In this document: positions 1 through 7,142 of the stretch, piece by piece
How the letters are laid out: each line of letters starts with the position of its first letter
Numbering within the stretch: position 1 is the first letter of the stretch
Origin: CBDIHH01 sp965279095
GTDB lineage: Bacteria; Pseudomonadota; Alphaproteobacteria; Caulobacterales; Caulobacteraceae
NCBI GenBank assembly: GCA_965279095.1
Contig: CBDIHH010000003.1
Span: forward strand, 62,001-126,000
DNA: 64,000 nucleotides
Direction: 5' to 3'
Position numbers and translations under genes: made by a program
The notes under the pieces: model-generated
Seen by the model: only the letters and a program-made list of their open reading frames with translations
Told to the model about the DNA's origin: nothing
Database searches by the model: none

Positions 1-201
1 ACGACGATCGTCCAAGATTGGCCGTCTGATTTGCCGTCAACTGTATTCATTTTTTCGTATTACCTAATAGCGCCAATTGTTCTATATATTGGCGCTGCCC
101 GCTTGATAGCTGGTCGATGTAGGGATGTTGAGCGACGCGTCAAGGCTGCGGAGGGGAAGTTTCTTGCTGACTCGTTTTCAATCGGGCGGCGAATGAAGTA
201 A
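1..201 (+). CDS. C-terminal end of an unrecognised membrane protein (cut by the window edge)
   Basis: An uninterrupted frame runs from base 1 to a TAA at 199-201 and encodes the last 66 residues of a protein. It contains a hydrophobic stretch (about residues 15-38, including IFSYYLIAPIVLYIGAARL), then a charged cytoplasmic-looking tail rich in Arg and Lys (RCRDVERRVKAAEGK). That pattern fits the last transmembrane helix plus tail of an integral membrane protein. Base composition is clearly lower in GC than the rest of the window, which hints at a different origin. The family is not recognisable from this fragment. It is separated from the next gene, on the opposite strand, by about 78 bp with nothing notable. 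Confidence 0.55.
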   Translation, partial: TTIVQDWPSDLPSTVFIFSYYLIAPIVLYIGAARLIAGRCRDVERRVKAAEGKFLADSFSIGRRMK

Positions 202-279
202 ATACTTTTAACTACACCGATTTCGGCTGCGCGTTTATGGGTTGAGTCCAACGAGAGCATTCACGCTCAAACCAACCCC

Positions 280-1062
280 TCACCCCACCGTCACCGCCCG
301 CTCCGGCTTCCTCGGCCGGCGGGTCATCCGCACGCCCTTCGCCAGGATCTTCACCGCCTCCCAGTGGATCCCCGCCACCACCTTGAGGGTCAGCAGGGGA
401 TGGCTCCAGAAGGCGCGCCACAGGGCCGCGTCGGAGAGCTCGGCGCGGGCGCCGCGGAAGGTGGCGGTGATCAGCAGGCCGTCGGCGTCGGCGCCGTGGA
501 TGACGGTGGCGACGGCGTCGCCCGGGGGGGTGACCTCGAAGGCGTAGGTCATGGCCATGTCCATGAACGGCGAGACGTAGAAGGCCTTGTCGCAGCCGTG
601 GCGCACCACCTCCCCGTCCCCGTCCACGGCGAACAGGTACGAGTGCCGCTGGCCGAAGGTGTTGTTCACCTCATAGAGGATGGCGCGAAGCTGGCCCGAG
701 CGGGCGTGGCAGAAATACAGGCTGATGGGGTTGAACACATAGCCCAGCACCCGCGGCAGGCACAGGATGCGGATCGGGCCGCCGGCCTCGAACGCGATGC
801 CCGCCTCGGCCAGCACCCCCTCCACATAGGGGCGCAGGGCGCCCGAGCCGTCGCCGTGGTCGCGGGGGTGGAAGCTGATCAGGTTGAAACGGTTCACCGA
901 GAACAGGCGCAGGGCGGCGTCCAGGGCGTCCAGCTCGTCGAGGTCCAGCAGCATCTGGAAGATGCGGTAGGTGAGGGCGTGGCGGCGGGGCCGCAGGCGC
1001 AGGTGATAGACCGGCCCGGCATACAGGCCCGACATCCATAGGGGCGGCCGGGGGCTGGTCAT
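280..1062 (-). CDS. DUF1365 family protein
   Basis: This 260-residue protein matches the DUF1365 family in its features: an N-terminal LYAGPVYHLRLRPRRHALTY segment, RFNLISFHPRDHGDG, the core LPRVLGYVFNPISLYFCHAR, EVNNTFGQRHSY and DKAFYVSPFMDM. The biochemical role of the family is unsettled. It is recurrently found next to an FAD amine-oxidase-like protein and cyclopropane-synthase-like methyltransferases, as here, so a role in modifying membrane fatty acids is the usual inference. The ATG at 1062 overlaps the stop of the upstream FAD gene by four bases (ATGA), which fixes the start and implies translational coupling. A longer reading frame upstream lies in another frame of the FAD gene and is not used. 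It is probably the last gene of a leftward two-gene operon. Confidence 0.85.
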   Translation of the reverse strand: MTSPRPPLWMSGLYAGPVYHLRLRPRRHALTYRIFQMLLDLDELDALDAALRLFSVNRFNLISFHPRDHGDGSGALRPYVEGVLAEAGIAFEAGGPIRILCLPRVLGYVFNPISLYFCHARSGQLRAILYEVNNTFGQRHSYLFAVDGDGEVVRHGCDKAFYVSPFMDMAMTYAFEVTPPGDAVATVIHGADADGLLITATFRGARAELSDAALWRAFWSHPLLTLKVVAGIHWEAVKILAKGVRMTRRPRKPERAVTVG

Positions 1063-2417
1063 TCGGCGGCGGCCAGGCGGGCTGGATCGGCCGGCAGGGG
1101 AATGCGGCCGCTCTCGTTGGCCACCGTCCACGGCCGGCGCACGCCGCCGAGGGCCTCGGCGACGGCCAGGCCCGCCTGCAGGCCGTCCTCGTGGAAGCCG
1201 GCGCCGAAATAGGCCCCGCAGAACCAGGTGCGGTCGGCGCCTTGCAGCTCCCACAGCCGGGCCTGGGCGGCCAGGGCCGGGCCGTCGAACAGGGGGTGCT
1301 CGAACACCTCGCTGCGGATCACGGTGTCGGGCGCCGGCGGGGTGGTCGGGTTGAGGGTGACGAAGATGTCCCGGTCGGGGCTGAGGCCCTGCAGCCGGTT
1401 CATCCAGTAGCTGACGCACAGGGCGGGGCGGCCGTCGGCCCCGGTCAGGCCCATATAGTTCCACGCCGACCAGGCGCGGCGGCGGCGGGGCATCAGGGCG
1501 GGGTCGGTATGCATCACCGTCAGGTTGCGGGTGTAGGTGATGGCGCCCAGAAGTTCGCGCTCGCGGGGGCTGGGGTCGCTCAGCATCGCCAGGGCCTGGT
1601 CGGCGTGGGCGGCGATGACCAGCTGGTCGTAGCGCTGGACCTCCCCCGCCGCGTCGGTGACCCACACCCCGTCTTTGGCCCTGCGCACCGAGGTCACGGC
1701 GCAGCCCAGGCGGGCGCGCTCGCCCACGGCGGCCATCAGCCTGGCCACATAGGCGCGGCTGCCGCCCTCCACCGTGCGCCACAGGGGCCGCTTGGCGATG
1801 TTGAGCAGGCCGTGGTTCTGGAAGAAGCGGATGAAGGCGGCGGCGGGATAGTCGCCGATGGCGTCCGCCGTGGCCGACCAGATGGCGGCCGCCTGGGGCA
1901 GCAGGTGGTCGTCGCGGAAGGCCCGGCCATAGCGGCCCTGGTCGAGGAACTGGCCGAGGGTCAGGCCCGGGTCGAGGCCGGCGACGTCCACCACGCGGGT
2001 GGTGTTGTAGAAGCGGATCAGGTCCGTCAGCATCGACCAGAACCTGGGGCTGACCAGGTTGCGGCGCCGGGCGAAGAGGGTGTTCAGGTCGGTGCCGGCG
2101 TACTCAAAACCGCCGTCGTCCATGGAGACGCCGAACGACATGTCGGACATCTTGGTGGCGACCCCCAGGTGGTCGAACAGGGCCACCAGGTTGGGGTAGT
2201 TCTCGGCGTTGTAGACGATGAAGCCCATGTCGACGGGGGTCGGGCCGGCAGGCGCGGGTACGTCCACCGTATAGCTGTGGCCGCCGGGGGCCGCGGCGCT
2301 TTCATAGAGAGTCACGGCGTGGCGCTGGCTGAGCAGCCAGGCGGCGGACAGGCCGGAGACGCCGGAGCCGACGACGGCGATGGACTGGGGGGCGGGGCCC
2401 GGGTTCACGTCCTTCAT
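1059..2417 (-). CDS. FAD-dependent amine-oxidase-like protein
   Basis: The predicted 452-residue protein opens with a dinucleotide-binding fold, IAVVGSGVSGLSAAWLL followed by an acidic strand end (TLYESAAAPGGHSYTV), typical of NAD(P)-binding-8/amine-oxidase flavoproteins. The C-terminal half carries the matching FAD-contact region (TWFCGAYFGAGFHEDGLQAG). Such proteins sit beside DUF1365 and cyclopropane-synthase-like genes in many proteobacteria and are presumed to oxidise or desaturate membrane fatty acyl chains. The start is set at the ATG at 2417 because AGGA lies eight bases upstream. That AGGA belongs to the palindromic repeat at 2420-2546, as does a second in-frame ATG at 2426. The gene is divergent from the sigma factor and a candidate ECF promoter at 2685-2714 points toward it. 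Confidence 0.85.
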   Translation of the reverse strand: MKDVNPGPAPQSIAVVGSGVSGLSAAWLLSQRHAVTLYESAAAPGGHSYTVDVPAPAGPTPVDMGFIVYNAENYPNLVALFDHLGVATKMSDMSFGVSMDDGGFEYAGTDLNTLFARRRNLVSPRFWSMLTDLIRFYNTTRVVDVAGLDPGLTLGQFLDQGRYGRAFRDDHLLPQAAAIWSATADAIGDYPAAAFIRFFQNHGLLNIAKRPLWRTVEGGSRAYVARLMAAVGERARLGCAVTSVRRAKDGVWVTDAAGEVQRYDQLVIAAHADQALAMLSDPSPRERELLGAITYTRNLTVMHTDPALMPRRRRAWSAWNYMGLTGADGRPALCVSYWMNRLQGLSPDRDIFVTLNPTTPPAPDTVIRSEVFEHPLFDGPALAAQARLWELQGADRTWFCGAYFGAGFHEDGLQAGLAVAEALGGVRRPWTVANESGRIPLPADPARLAAAE

Positions 2418-2419
2418 CA

Positions 2420-2546
2420 CCGTCATCCTAGGCCTTGTGCCTAGGACCCAGAAACACTGAGCGCTCCTGCGCGTCAGTGCCCGTCGACGCGCCTTTCTGG
2501 CGGGCGTCGTGCGTCTGGGTCCTAGGCACAAGGCCTAGGATGACGG
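2420..2546. repeat. Palindromic repeat element with 33-bp perfect inverted arms (copy 1)
   Basis: Arms at 2420-2452 and 2514-2546 are exact inverted copies (33 bp), and each contains the inner palindrome CCTAGG-N7-CCTAGG. They enclose a 61-bp core. The same arms, with a different core, occur at 47908-48038. The left arm runs up to the start of the FAD gene and appears to supply its ribosome-binding AGGA. No open frame of note lies inside. Confidence 0.9.
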
Positions 2547-2684
2547 CGGGAGTGGGCGTGGCGGATATCGGACGGGCGGGACGGGGGGAAACCATTGTGA
2601 TCTGGGCGCTCTACGATCTGGACCCCGGCGGGCGCCGGCGATGCGGTAGGGGAAGTCGCTGCCGACTCGACAGACCGATGAACG

Positions 2685-2714
2685 ACTCTACGGTCCGGCT
2701 TGTTATGCGGATCA
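2685..2714 (-). promoter_or_regulatory. Candidate ECF-type promoter for the FAD/DUF1365 genes
   Basis: On the minus strand TGATCC is followed 18 bases later by TAGAGT. TGATC-type -35 boxes are known for RpoE/ChrR (ECF11) sigma factors in Rhodobacter. The site faces the leftward FAD and DUF1365 genes, about 270 bp upstream of the chosen start. Assignment rests on motif and context only. Confidence 0.4.
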
Positions 2715-2718
2715 GAAG

Positions 2719-2748
2719 TGAACCGGCCAAGCTCACCGGCCGTATAGG
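2719..2748 (+). promoter_or_regulatory. Candidate ECF-type promoter for the sigma factor operon
   Basis: TGAACC is followed by an 18-base spacer and TATAGG. It has the same spacing as the leftward candidate and its -35 box is only four bases away from that one, in the opposite orientation. It would place a transcript start near 2755, about 85 bases before the sigma ATG. It is plausible as an autoregulatory promoter, but the -35 box departs by one base from TGATCC. Confidence 0.3.
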
Positions 2749-2839
2749 ATACATGAATGCCACCGCGACCCGGTCCAGCCCAGCGACACGATCGCCGTCC
2801 CCCTCACGGTGGGGCGGCCTGTCCGCCTGGAACGGCCGC

Positions 2840-3394
2840 ATGAGCGAGCCGAGCGACCGGCAGGACCTCTCCCATCTCATCCTCGCCATCGCCCGCGACG
2901 GCGACCGCGACAGCTTCGCCCAGCTGTTCGAGGCCTTCGCCCCCAAGGTGAAGGCCTATCTGCTGCGTCTCGGCGCCACCCACGCCCAGGCCGAGGAGTG
3001 GGTGCAGGACACCTTCCTCACCGTGTGGCGCAAGGCCTCCTATTTCGACCCGGCGCGGGCGGGGGCGGCCACCTGGATCTTCACCATCGCCCGCAACCTG
3101 CGCATCGACGGGGTGCGGCGCGATCGCCGCGCCGACCTGCGCGAGGACCCCTTCGAACAGGAGCCGCCGCCCCCCGCCGACGCGGTGATCACCAGCCATG
3201 AGCGCGAGGACCGGGTTCGCGGAGCGATGAAGTCCCTGTCCAACGACCAGGTCCAGGTGGTGCGGCTCTCGTTCTTCGAGGACAAGGCCCACAGCGAGAT
3301 CGCCGCCGAGCTGGGACTGCCCCTGGGGACCGTCAAATCGCGGCTGCGACTGGCCATGAGCCGGCTGCGGCACGCCCTGGAAGATGTGAAATGA
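2840..3394 (+). CDS. rpoE: ECF sigma factor (RpoE/ECF11-like, paired with ChrR)
   Basis: This 184-residue RNA polymerase sigma factor has region 2 at about residues 25-92 (LFEAFAPKVKAYLLRLG, VQDTFLTVWRKA, TWIFTIARNLRID) and region 4 at about 125-180 (LSNDQVQVVRLSFFEDKAHSEIA, GTVKSRLRLAMSRLR). It overlaps by four bases a cupin-type zinc anti-sigma gene. That is the layout of the RpoE-ChrR pair, which answers singlet oxygen and other membrane-damaging stress in Rhodobacter. The ATG at 2840 is chosen because residues from MSEPSDRQ onward look like normal sigma N-terminus; an in-frame ATG at 2753 would add 29 unconvincing residues. Downstream lipid-modification genes are the expected regulon. Confidence 0.9.
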   Translation: MSEPSDRQDLSHLILAIARDGDRDSFAQLFEAFAPKVKAYLLRLGATHAQAEEWVQDTFLTVWRKASYFDPARAGAATWIFTIARNLRIDGVRRDRRADLREDPFEQEPPPPADAVITSHEREDRVRGAMKSLSNDQVQVVRLSFFEDKAHSEIAAELGLPLGTVKSRLRLAMSRLRHALEDVK

Positions 3395-4038
3395 GCGCGT
3401 TCCACCCCTCCGAGACCACCCTGCTGGACTATGTCGGCGGCAGCCTGCGCCCCGGCGCGCGCCTGGTGGTGTCCGCCCATCTGGAGACCTGCTGGGTCTG
3501 CCGCGGCGACGTAGCGGCCCTGGAGAGCGCCGCGGGCGCCATGCTGTCGGACCTGGAGCCGGCGGCGCTGGAGCCGCACGCCCTGGACCTGGCCCTGGCG
3601 CGGATCGAGCGGCCCGCGCCGCCGCCCCGTGCCCCGGCCGGCCCCCTGGCCACCCCCCTGCTGGACGGCATCGTCGTGCCCGCCGCCCTGCGCCGCGCCG
3701 ACGTCGGCCCCACCCGCTGGATGGCGCCCGGCATCCGCGTGGCCCGGCTGAACGGCGGGGCGGCGGGCGAGCGGATCTATCTGCTTCGTGTGGCCGGCGG
3801 GATGCGCCTGCCGGACCACGGTCATCATGGCGACGAGCTGACCCTGGTGCTGTCGGGATCCTACAGCGACGCCGGGGGCTCCTATCAGGTCGGCGACCTG
3901 GTGGAATGCGGCGCCGAAGAGCATCACGATCCTCGCGTGGACATCGGCGCCGACTGCGTCTGCCTGATCGCCGCCGATGGGGCGATGCGCATGCGCGGTT
4001 GGCTGCCCCGGCTGCTGCAGCCCCTCTTCGGGGTTTAG
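3391..4038 (+). CDS. chrR: ChrR-type zinc anti-sigma factor with cupin domain
   Basis: The 215-residue protein has the two-domain plan of ChrR. The N-terminal anti-sigma domain has His5, His30, Cys34 and Cys37 (HLETCWVC), matching the zinc ligands of the family. The C-terminal cupin (about residues 110-195) carries LPDHGHHGDELTLVLSGSYSD and a later CGAEEHHDP. In Rhodobacter ChrR, the N-terminal domain holds the sigma factor inactive and the cupin is needed to sense singlet oxygen. The ATG overlaps the sigma stop (ATGA), so the pair is translationally coupled. The gene for a hydrolase starts directly after its stop codon. Confidence 0.92.
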   Translation: MSAFHPSETTLLDYVGGSLRPGARLVVSAHLETCWVCRGDVAALESAAGAMLSDLEPAALEPHALDLALARIERPAPPPRAPAGPLATPLLDGIVVPAALRRADVGPTRWMAPGIRVARLNGGAAGERIYLLRVAGGMRLPDHGHHGDELTLVLSGSYSDAGGSYQVGDLVECGAEEHHDPRVDIGADCVCLIAADGAMRMRGWLPRLLQPLFGV

Positions 4039-4875
4039 ATGGCCGAGGCGTTGATCTCGATCCTGCTGACCCTGCTCGCCCCCTCGGGGGCGGTGCGGCA
4101 CAGGGATATCGCCTATGGCGACGGGCCCCGGCGGATGCTGGATGTCTATACGCCCAAGACCGTCGCCCCGGGGACGCCGGTGGTGGTGTTCATCTATGGC
4201 GGCAGCTGGGACAGCGGCGACAAGGGTTTCTACAAGTTCGTCGGCGCCACCCTGGCCAGCCAGGGGGTGGTGGCGGTGGTGCCCGACTACCGCGTCTATC
4301 CCGAGGTCAACTGGCCGGGCTTCATCGAGGATGGGGCCCTGGCCACCGCCTGGGCCAAGGCGCATGCCGCCGACTACGGCGCCGATCCCGACAAGCTGGT
4401 GCTGATGGGGCATTCCGCCGGGGCCTACAACGCCGCCGAGCTGGCCTATGACAAACGCTGGCTGGGCGCCGTGGGCCTGGACCCCGCCCGCGACGTGCGC
4501 GCCTTCGTCGGCATCTCCGGCCCCTATGACTTTTTGCCCCTGCGCAGCGAGCGCCTCAAGACCATCTTCGGCCCGGAGGACTCGCGGCCCGACACCCAGC
4601 CGATCAACCATGTGGACGGCCGCGGGCCCCCCGGCCTGTTCGTCACCGGCGGCGACGACACCGTGGTCGATCCCGGCAACAGCACCCGCATGGCGGCGCG
4701 CATCACCGAGCGCGGCGGCCAGGCGGAAGCCAAGATCTATCCGGGCGCCAGCCATTCGGGGACCATCAAGGCCTTCCTGCCCCTGTTCCGGCGGTCGGTT
4801 CCCTCCCTGGCCGACGCCATGGCCTTCATTCGCGCCCATACGGGGCAGGGCGTCGCCCTGAAAGAGGCCGCCTGA
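4039..4875 (+). CDS. Alpha/beta hydrolase (carboxylesterase/lipase-like, BD-FAE type)
   Basis: This 278-residue protein has an esterase-lipase fold of the hormone-sensitive-lipase/kynurenine-formamidase type. It has an oxyanion segment FIYGGSWDSGDK, the nucleophile elbow GHSAGAY, an acid in GGDDTVVDP and a His near GASHSGTI. The first ~20 residues are hydrophobic (ALISILLTLLAPSGAV) and could be a signal or membrane anchor. The ATG at 4039 abuts the chrR stop, and the stop overlaps the next ATG by one base, so it belongs to the stress operon. The likely substrate is a lipid or ester, which is inference from context. Confidence 0.85.
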   Translation: MAEALISILLTLLAPSGAVRHRDIAYGDGPRRMLDVYTPKTVAPGTPVVVFIYGGSWDSGDKGFYKFVGATLASQGVVAVVPDYRVYPEVNWPGFIEDGALATAWAKAHAADYGADPDKLVLMGHSAGAYNAAELAYDKRWLGAVGLDPARDVRAFVGISGPYDFLPLRSERLKTIFGPEDSRPDTQPINHVDGRGPPGLFVTGGDDTVVDPGNSTRMAARITERGGQAEAKIYPGASHSGTIKAFLPLFRRSVPSLADAMAFIRAHTGQGVALKEAA

Positions 4876-5678
4876 TGATCGCCTGGATGGCCGCCGTCGC
4901 CGCGGGACTGTTCGTGACCATGGCGATCGGCTGGGCCGTGCAGCGGGCGGCGGGCAACGCCGGCTGGGTGGACGTGTTCTGGACCTTCGGCGTCGGCCTG
5001 GCCGGGGCGACGGCCGCCCTCTATCCCACCGACGACTCCCTGCCGGCGCGGCGCTGGCTGGTGGCGGCGGTAGCCCTGGTCTGGGCCCTGCGCCTGGGCC
5101 TGCACGTGGCCTTCCGCGTCGCCCGCTCGGAGGAGGACCGCCGCTACGTCACCCTGCGCCAGCAGTGGGGCGCCCGCTTCCAGCCGACCATGTTCGGCTT
5201 CCTGCAGGTGCAGGCCCTGGTCAGCCTGCCCCTGGCGGCGGCCATCGGCCTGGCGGCGCACAATCCGCGACCGCAACTGGGCCTGGCCGACGCCATCGGC
5301 GTGCTGCTGCTGGTGATCGCCATCGTCGGCGAGGGCCTGGCCGACGCCCAGCTGGACCGTTTCAAGGCCGATCCCGCCCACGGCCCCATCAACGACCGCG
5401 GCCTGTGGGCCTGGTCGCGCCATCCCAACTACTTCTTCGAATGGCTGGGATGGTGGGCCTATCCGGTGATCGCCATCCAGCTGGCCGGCTATCCGTGGGG
5501 CTGGGCGGCCCTGGCGGCGCCGGCGGTGATGTATGCGGTGCTGGTCCACATGACCGGCGTGCCGATGCTGGAGACCCACATGGCGCAGACTCGCGGCGAC
5601 GCCTGGCGCCGCTATGCCCGCCGCACCAGCGCCTTCATCCCCCTGCCGCCCCGCGCCGACCAAGGACCCGCGTCATGA
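4875..5678 (+). CDS. DUF1295 integral membrane protein (steroid 5-alpha-reductase-like)
   Basis: The 267-residue protein has several hydrophobic helices and ends in the signature of DUF1295/isoprenylcysteine-methyltransferase-like membrane enzymes: NDRGLWAWSRHPNYFFEWLGWWAY, then MLETHMAQTRGDAWRRYARRTSAFIP. The family resembles the C-terminal part of steroid 5-alpha reductases, which use NAD(P)H to reduce a double bond. Within a sigma-ChrR lipid operon it may act on fatty acyl chains, but no reaction is established. It overlaps the genes on both sides by 1-4 bases (TGATG, ATGA), which shows strict operon organisation. Confidence 0.85.
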   Translation: MIAWMAAVAAGLFVTMAIGWAVQRAAGNAGWVDVFWTFGVGLAGATAALYPTDDSLPARRWLVAAVALVWALRLGLHVAFRVARSEEDRRYVTLRQQWGARFQPTMFGFLQVQALVSLPLAAAIGLAAHNPRPQLGLADAIGVLLLVIAIVGEGLADAQLDRFKADPAHGPINDRGLWAWSRHPNYFFEWLGWWAYPVIAIQLAGYPWGWAALAAPAVMYAVLVHMTGVPMLETHMAQTRGDAWRRYARRTSAFIPLPPRADQGPAS

Positions 5679-6700
5679 GCCTGACCGCCGCCGCCATCGC
5701 CGCCTTCGAGGGGGCCCCGATCCCCGACCTCGCCCGCCGCGCCGCCATCGGCGCCCTGGTGGCGCGCACCCGCAAGCGTCTGGCCGTCGCCCCCGCCGGC
5801 TTCGAGCGGGCCTTCGTCGGCGACATGGCCCTTCACCCCATCGCCGAGAACACCGACGAGGCCAACGCCCAGCACTATGAGCTGCCCGAGCAGTTCTTCG
5901 GCCTGGTGCTGGGGCCGCGCCGCAAATACTCGTCCTGCCTCTACCAGACAGGCGACGACCTCGCCGCCGCCGAGGCGCGGGCCCTGGCCGAGACCTGCGC
6001 CCACGCCGATCTGGTCGACGGCCAGGCGGTGCTGGAGCTGGGCTGCGGCTGGGGATCCCTGTCCCTATGGATGGCCGAGCACTATCCGCGATCGCGGATC
6101 ACCTCGGTGTCCAATTCCCATTCCCAGCGGGCCTATATCGAGGGCCAGGCCAAGGCGCGCGGCCTGACCAACCTGACGGTGATCACCGCCGACATGAACG
6201 ACTTCTCCACCGACGCCCGCTTCGACCGGGTGGTGTCGGTGGAGATGTTCGAGCACATGTCCAACTGGACCGCCCTGCTGGGCCGGGTGAAGGGCTGGCT
6301 GAAGGACGACGGCCGGCTGTTCATCCACATCTTCACCCACCGCTCCACCCCCTACCGCTTCGACCACACTGACGACGCCGACTGGATCGCCAAGCATTTC
6401 TTCACCGGCGGGGTGATGCCCAGCCACGGCCTGCTCGGCCAGTTCCCCGAGCTGTTCACGGTGGAGGATGACTGGCGCTGGAGCGGCCGCCACTACGAGC
6501 GCACGGCCCTGGACTGGCTGGCCAATTTCGATCGCCACGACGGGCAGATCACCGGCCTGATGCGCGAGGTCTACGGCGCCGACGCGGCCCTGTGGCGTCG
6601 CCGCTGGCGCCTGTTCTTCCTCGCCACCGCCGGCCTGTTCGGCGACAGTCGCGGCGACGAGTGGGGCGTCAGTCATTACCGGCTGAAGCCGGCCCTTTAA
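5675..6700 (+). CDS. Cyclopropane-synthase-like SAM methyltransferase (short paralogue)
   Basis: The 341-residue protein has the SAM-binding motif VLELGCGWGSLSLWMAEHYP, SNSHSQRAYIEGQAKARGL, VVSVEMFEHMSNW and FIHIFTHRSTPYRF, characteristic of the cyclopropane-fatty-acid-synthase superfamily. It lacks the long N-terminal region of classical Cfa and keeps a C-terminal helical region (WLANFDRHDGQI). In Rhodobacter a Cfa-like methyltransferase in the RpoE regulon (UfaM) methylates unsaturated phospholipid acyl chains on the way to furan fatty acids; this gene could be an equivalent, though that needs a direct comparison. The start at 5675 overlaps the previous stop (ATGA). A full-length paralogue lies two genes downstream. 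Confidence 0.85.
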   Translation: MSLTAAAIAAFEGAPIPDLARRAAIGALVARTRKRLAVAPAGFERAFVGDMALHPIAENTDEANAQHYELPEQFFGLVLGPRRKYSSCLYQTGDDLAAAEARALAETCAHADLVDGQAVLELGCGWGSLSLWMAEHYPRSRITSVSNSHSQRAYIEGQAKARGLTNLTVITADMNDFSTDARFDRVVSVEMFEHMSNWTALLGRVKGWLKDDGRLFIHIFTHRSTPYRFDHTDDADWIAKHFFTGGVMPSHGLLGQFPELFTVEDDWRWSGRHYERTALDWLANFDRHDGQITGLMREVYGADAALWRRRWRLFFLATAGLFGDSRGDEWGVSHYRLKPAL

Positions 6701-6711
6701 GGAGCAAAGCC

Positions 6712-7119
6712 ATGTTGAAGTTCGGGCTGGCCTATCTCTCCACCGCGGTGGTGTTCGCGGTGATGGACTTCATCTGGCTCAGCGCCACCGCTGAGCGCCT
6801 GTATCGGCCGCTGATCGGCTCCCTGATGGCCGACAAGGTGCGACTGGGGCCGGCCGTGGCCTTCTACCTCATCTACATGGGGGGAACCGTCTTCTTCGCG
6901 GTGTGGCCGGCGCTGAAGAGCGGAAGTATCGCCACGGCCTTGATCTACGGCGCGGTCCTGGGCGTAGTCGCTTACGCCACCTACGATCTGACCAACATGG
7001 CGACCCTGAAAGTCTGGTCCATGAAGATTACACTGATAGATCTTGTCTGGGGCGCTTTCGCGACCGCCATGGCCGCCGCGGCCGGGACCTGGATCACCCG
7101 CTCGATCCTCAAACTCTGA
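6712..7119 (+). CDS. DUF2177 family membrane protein
   Basis: This small protein of 135 residues is almost entirely hydrophobic with about four helices. It has family features such as VMDFIWLSATAERLYRPLIG, an early FYLIYMGGTVFFAVWPAL, and YATYDLTNMATLKVWSMKITLIDLVWG split over the third and fourth helices. DUF2177 proteins have no known activity but recur in sigma-ChrR lipid clusters between cyclopropane-synthase genes, exactly as here. The ATG at 6712 is preceded by a good AGGAG (6700-6704), which excludes the longer frame that begins inside the preceding gene. Confidence 0.85.
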   Translation: MLKFGLAYLSTAVVFAVMDFIWLSATAERLYRPLIGSLMADKVRLGPAVAFYLIYMGGTVFFAVWPALKSGSIATALIYGAVLGVVAYATYDLTNMATLKVWSMKITLIDLVWGAFATAMAAAAGTWITRSILKL

Positions 7120-7142
7120 CCCCGACGACAGGAGCTGACCTC

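Noticed and set aside
280..1782. A single 500-residue protein in place of DUF1365
   Set aside because: The upstream half is out of frame with the FAD gene and is non-domain sequence; the ATG at 1062 overlapping the FAD stop explains the real gene.
3040..4839. A 599-codon open frame on the minus strand
   Set aside because: It is antisense to the sigma, chrR and hydrolase genes, which have clear domains. The translation is low-complexity Gly/His/Gln-rich, as expected from the complementary strand of high-GC codons.
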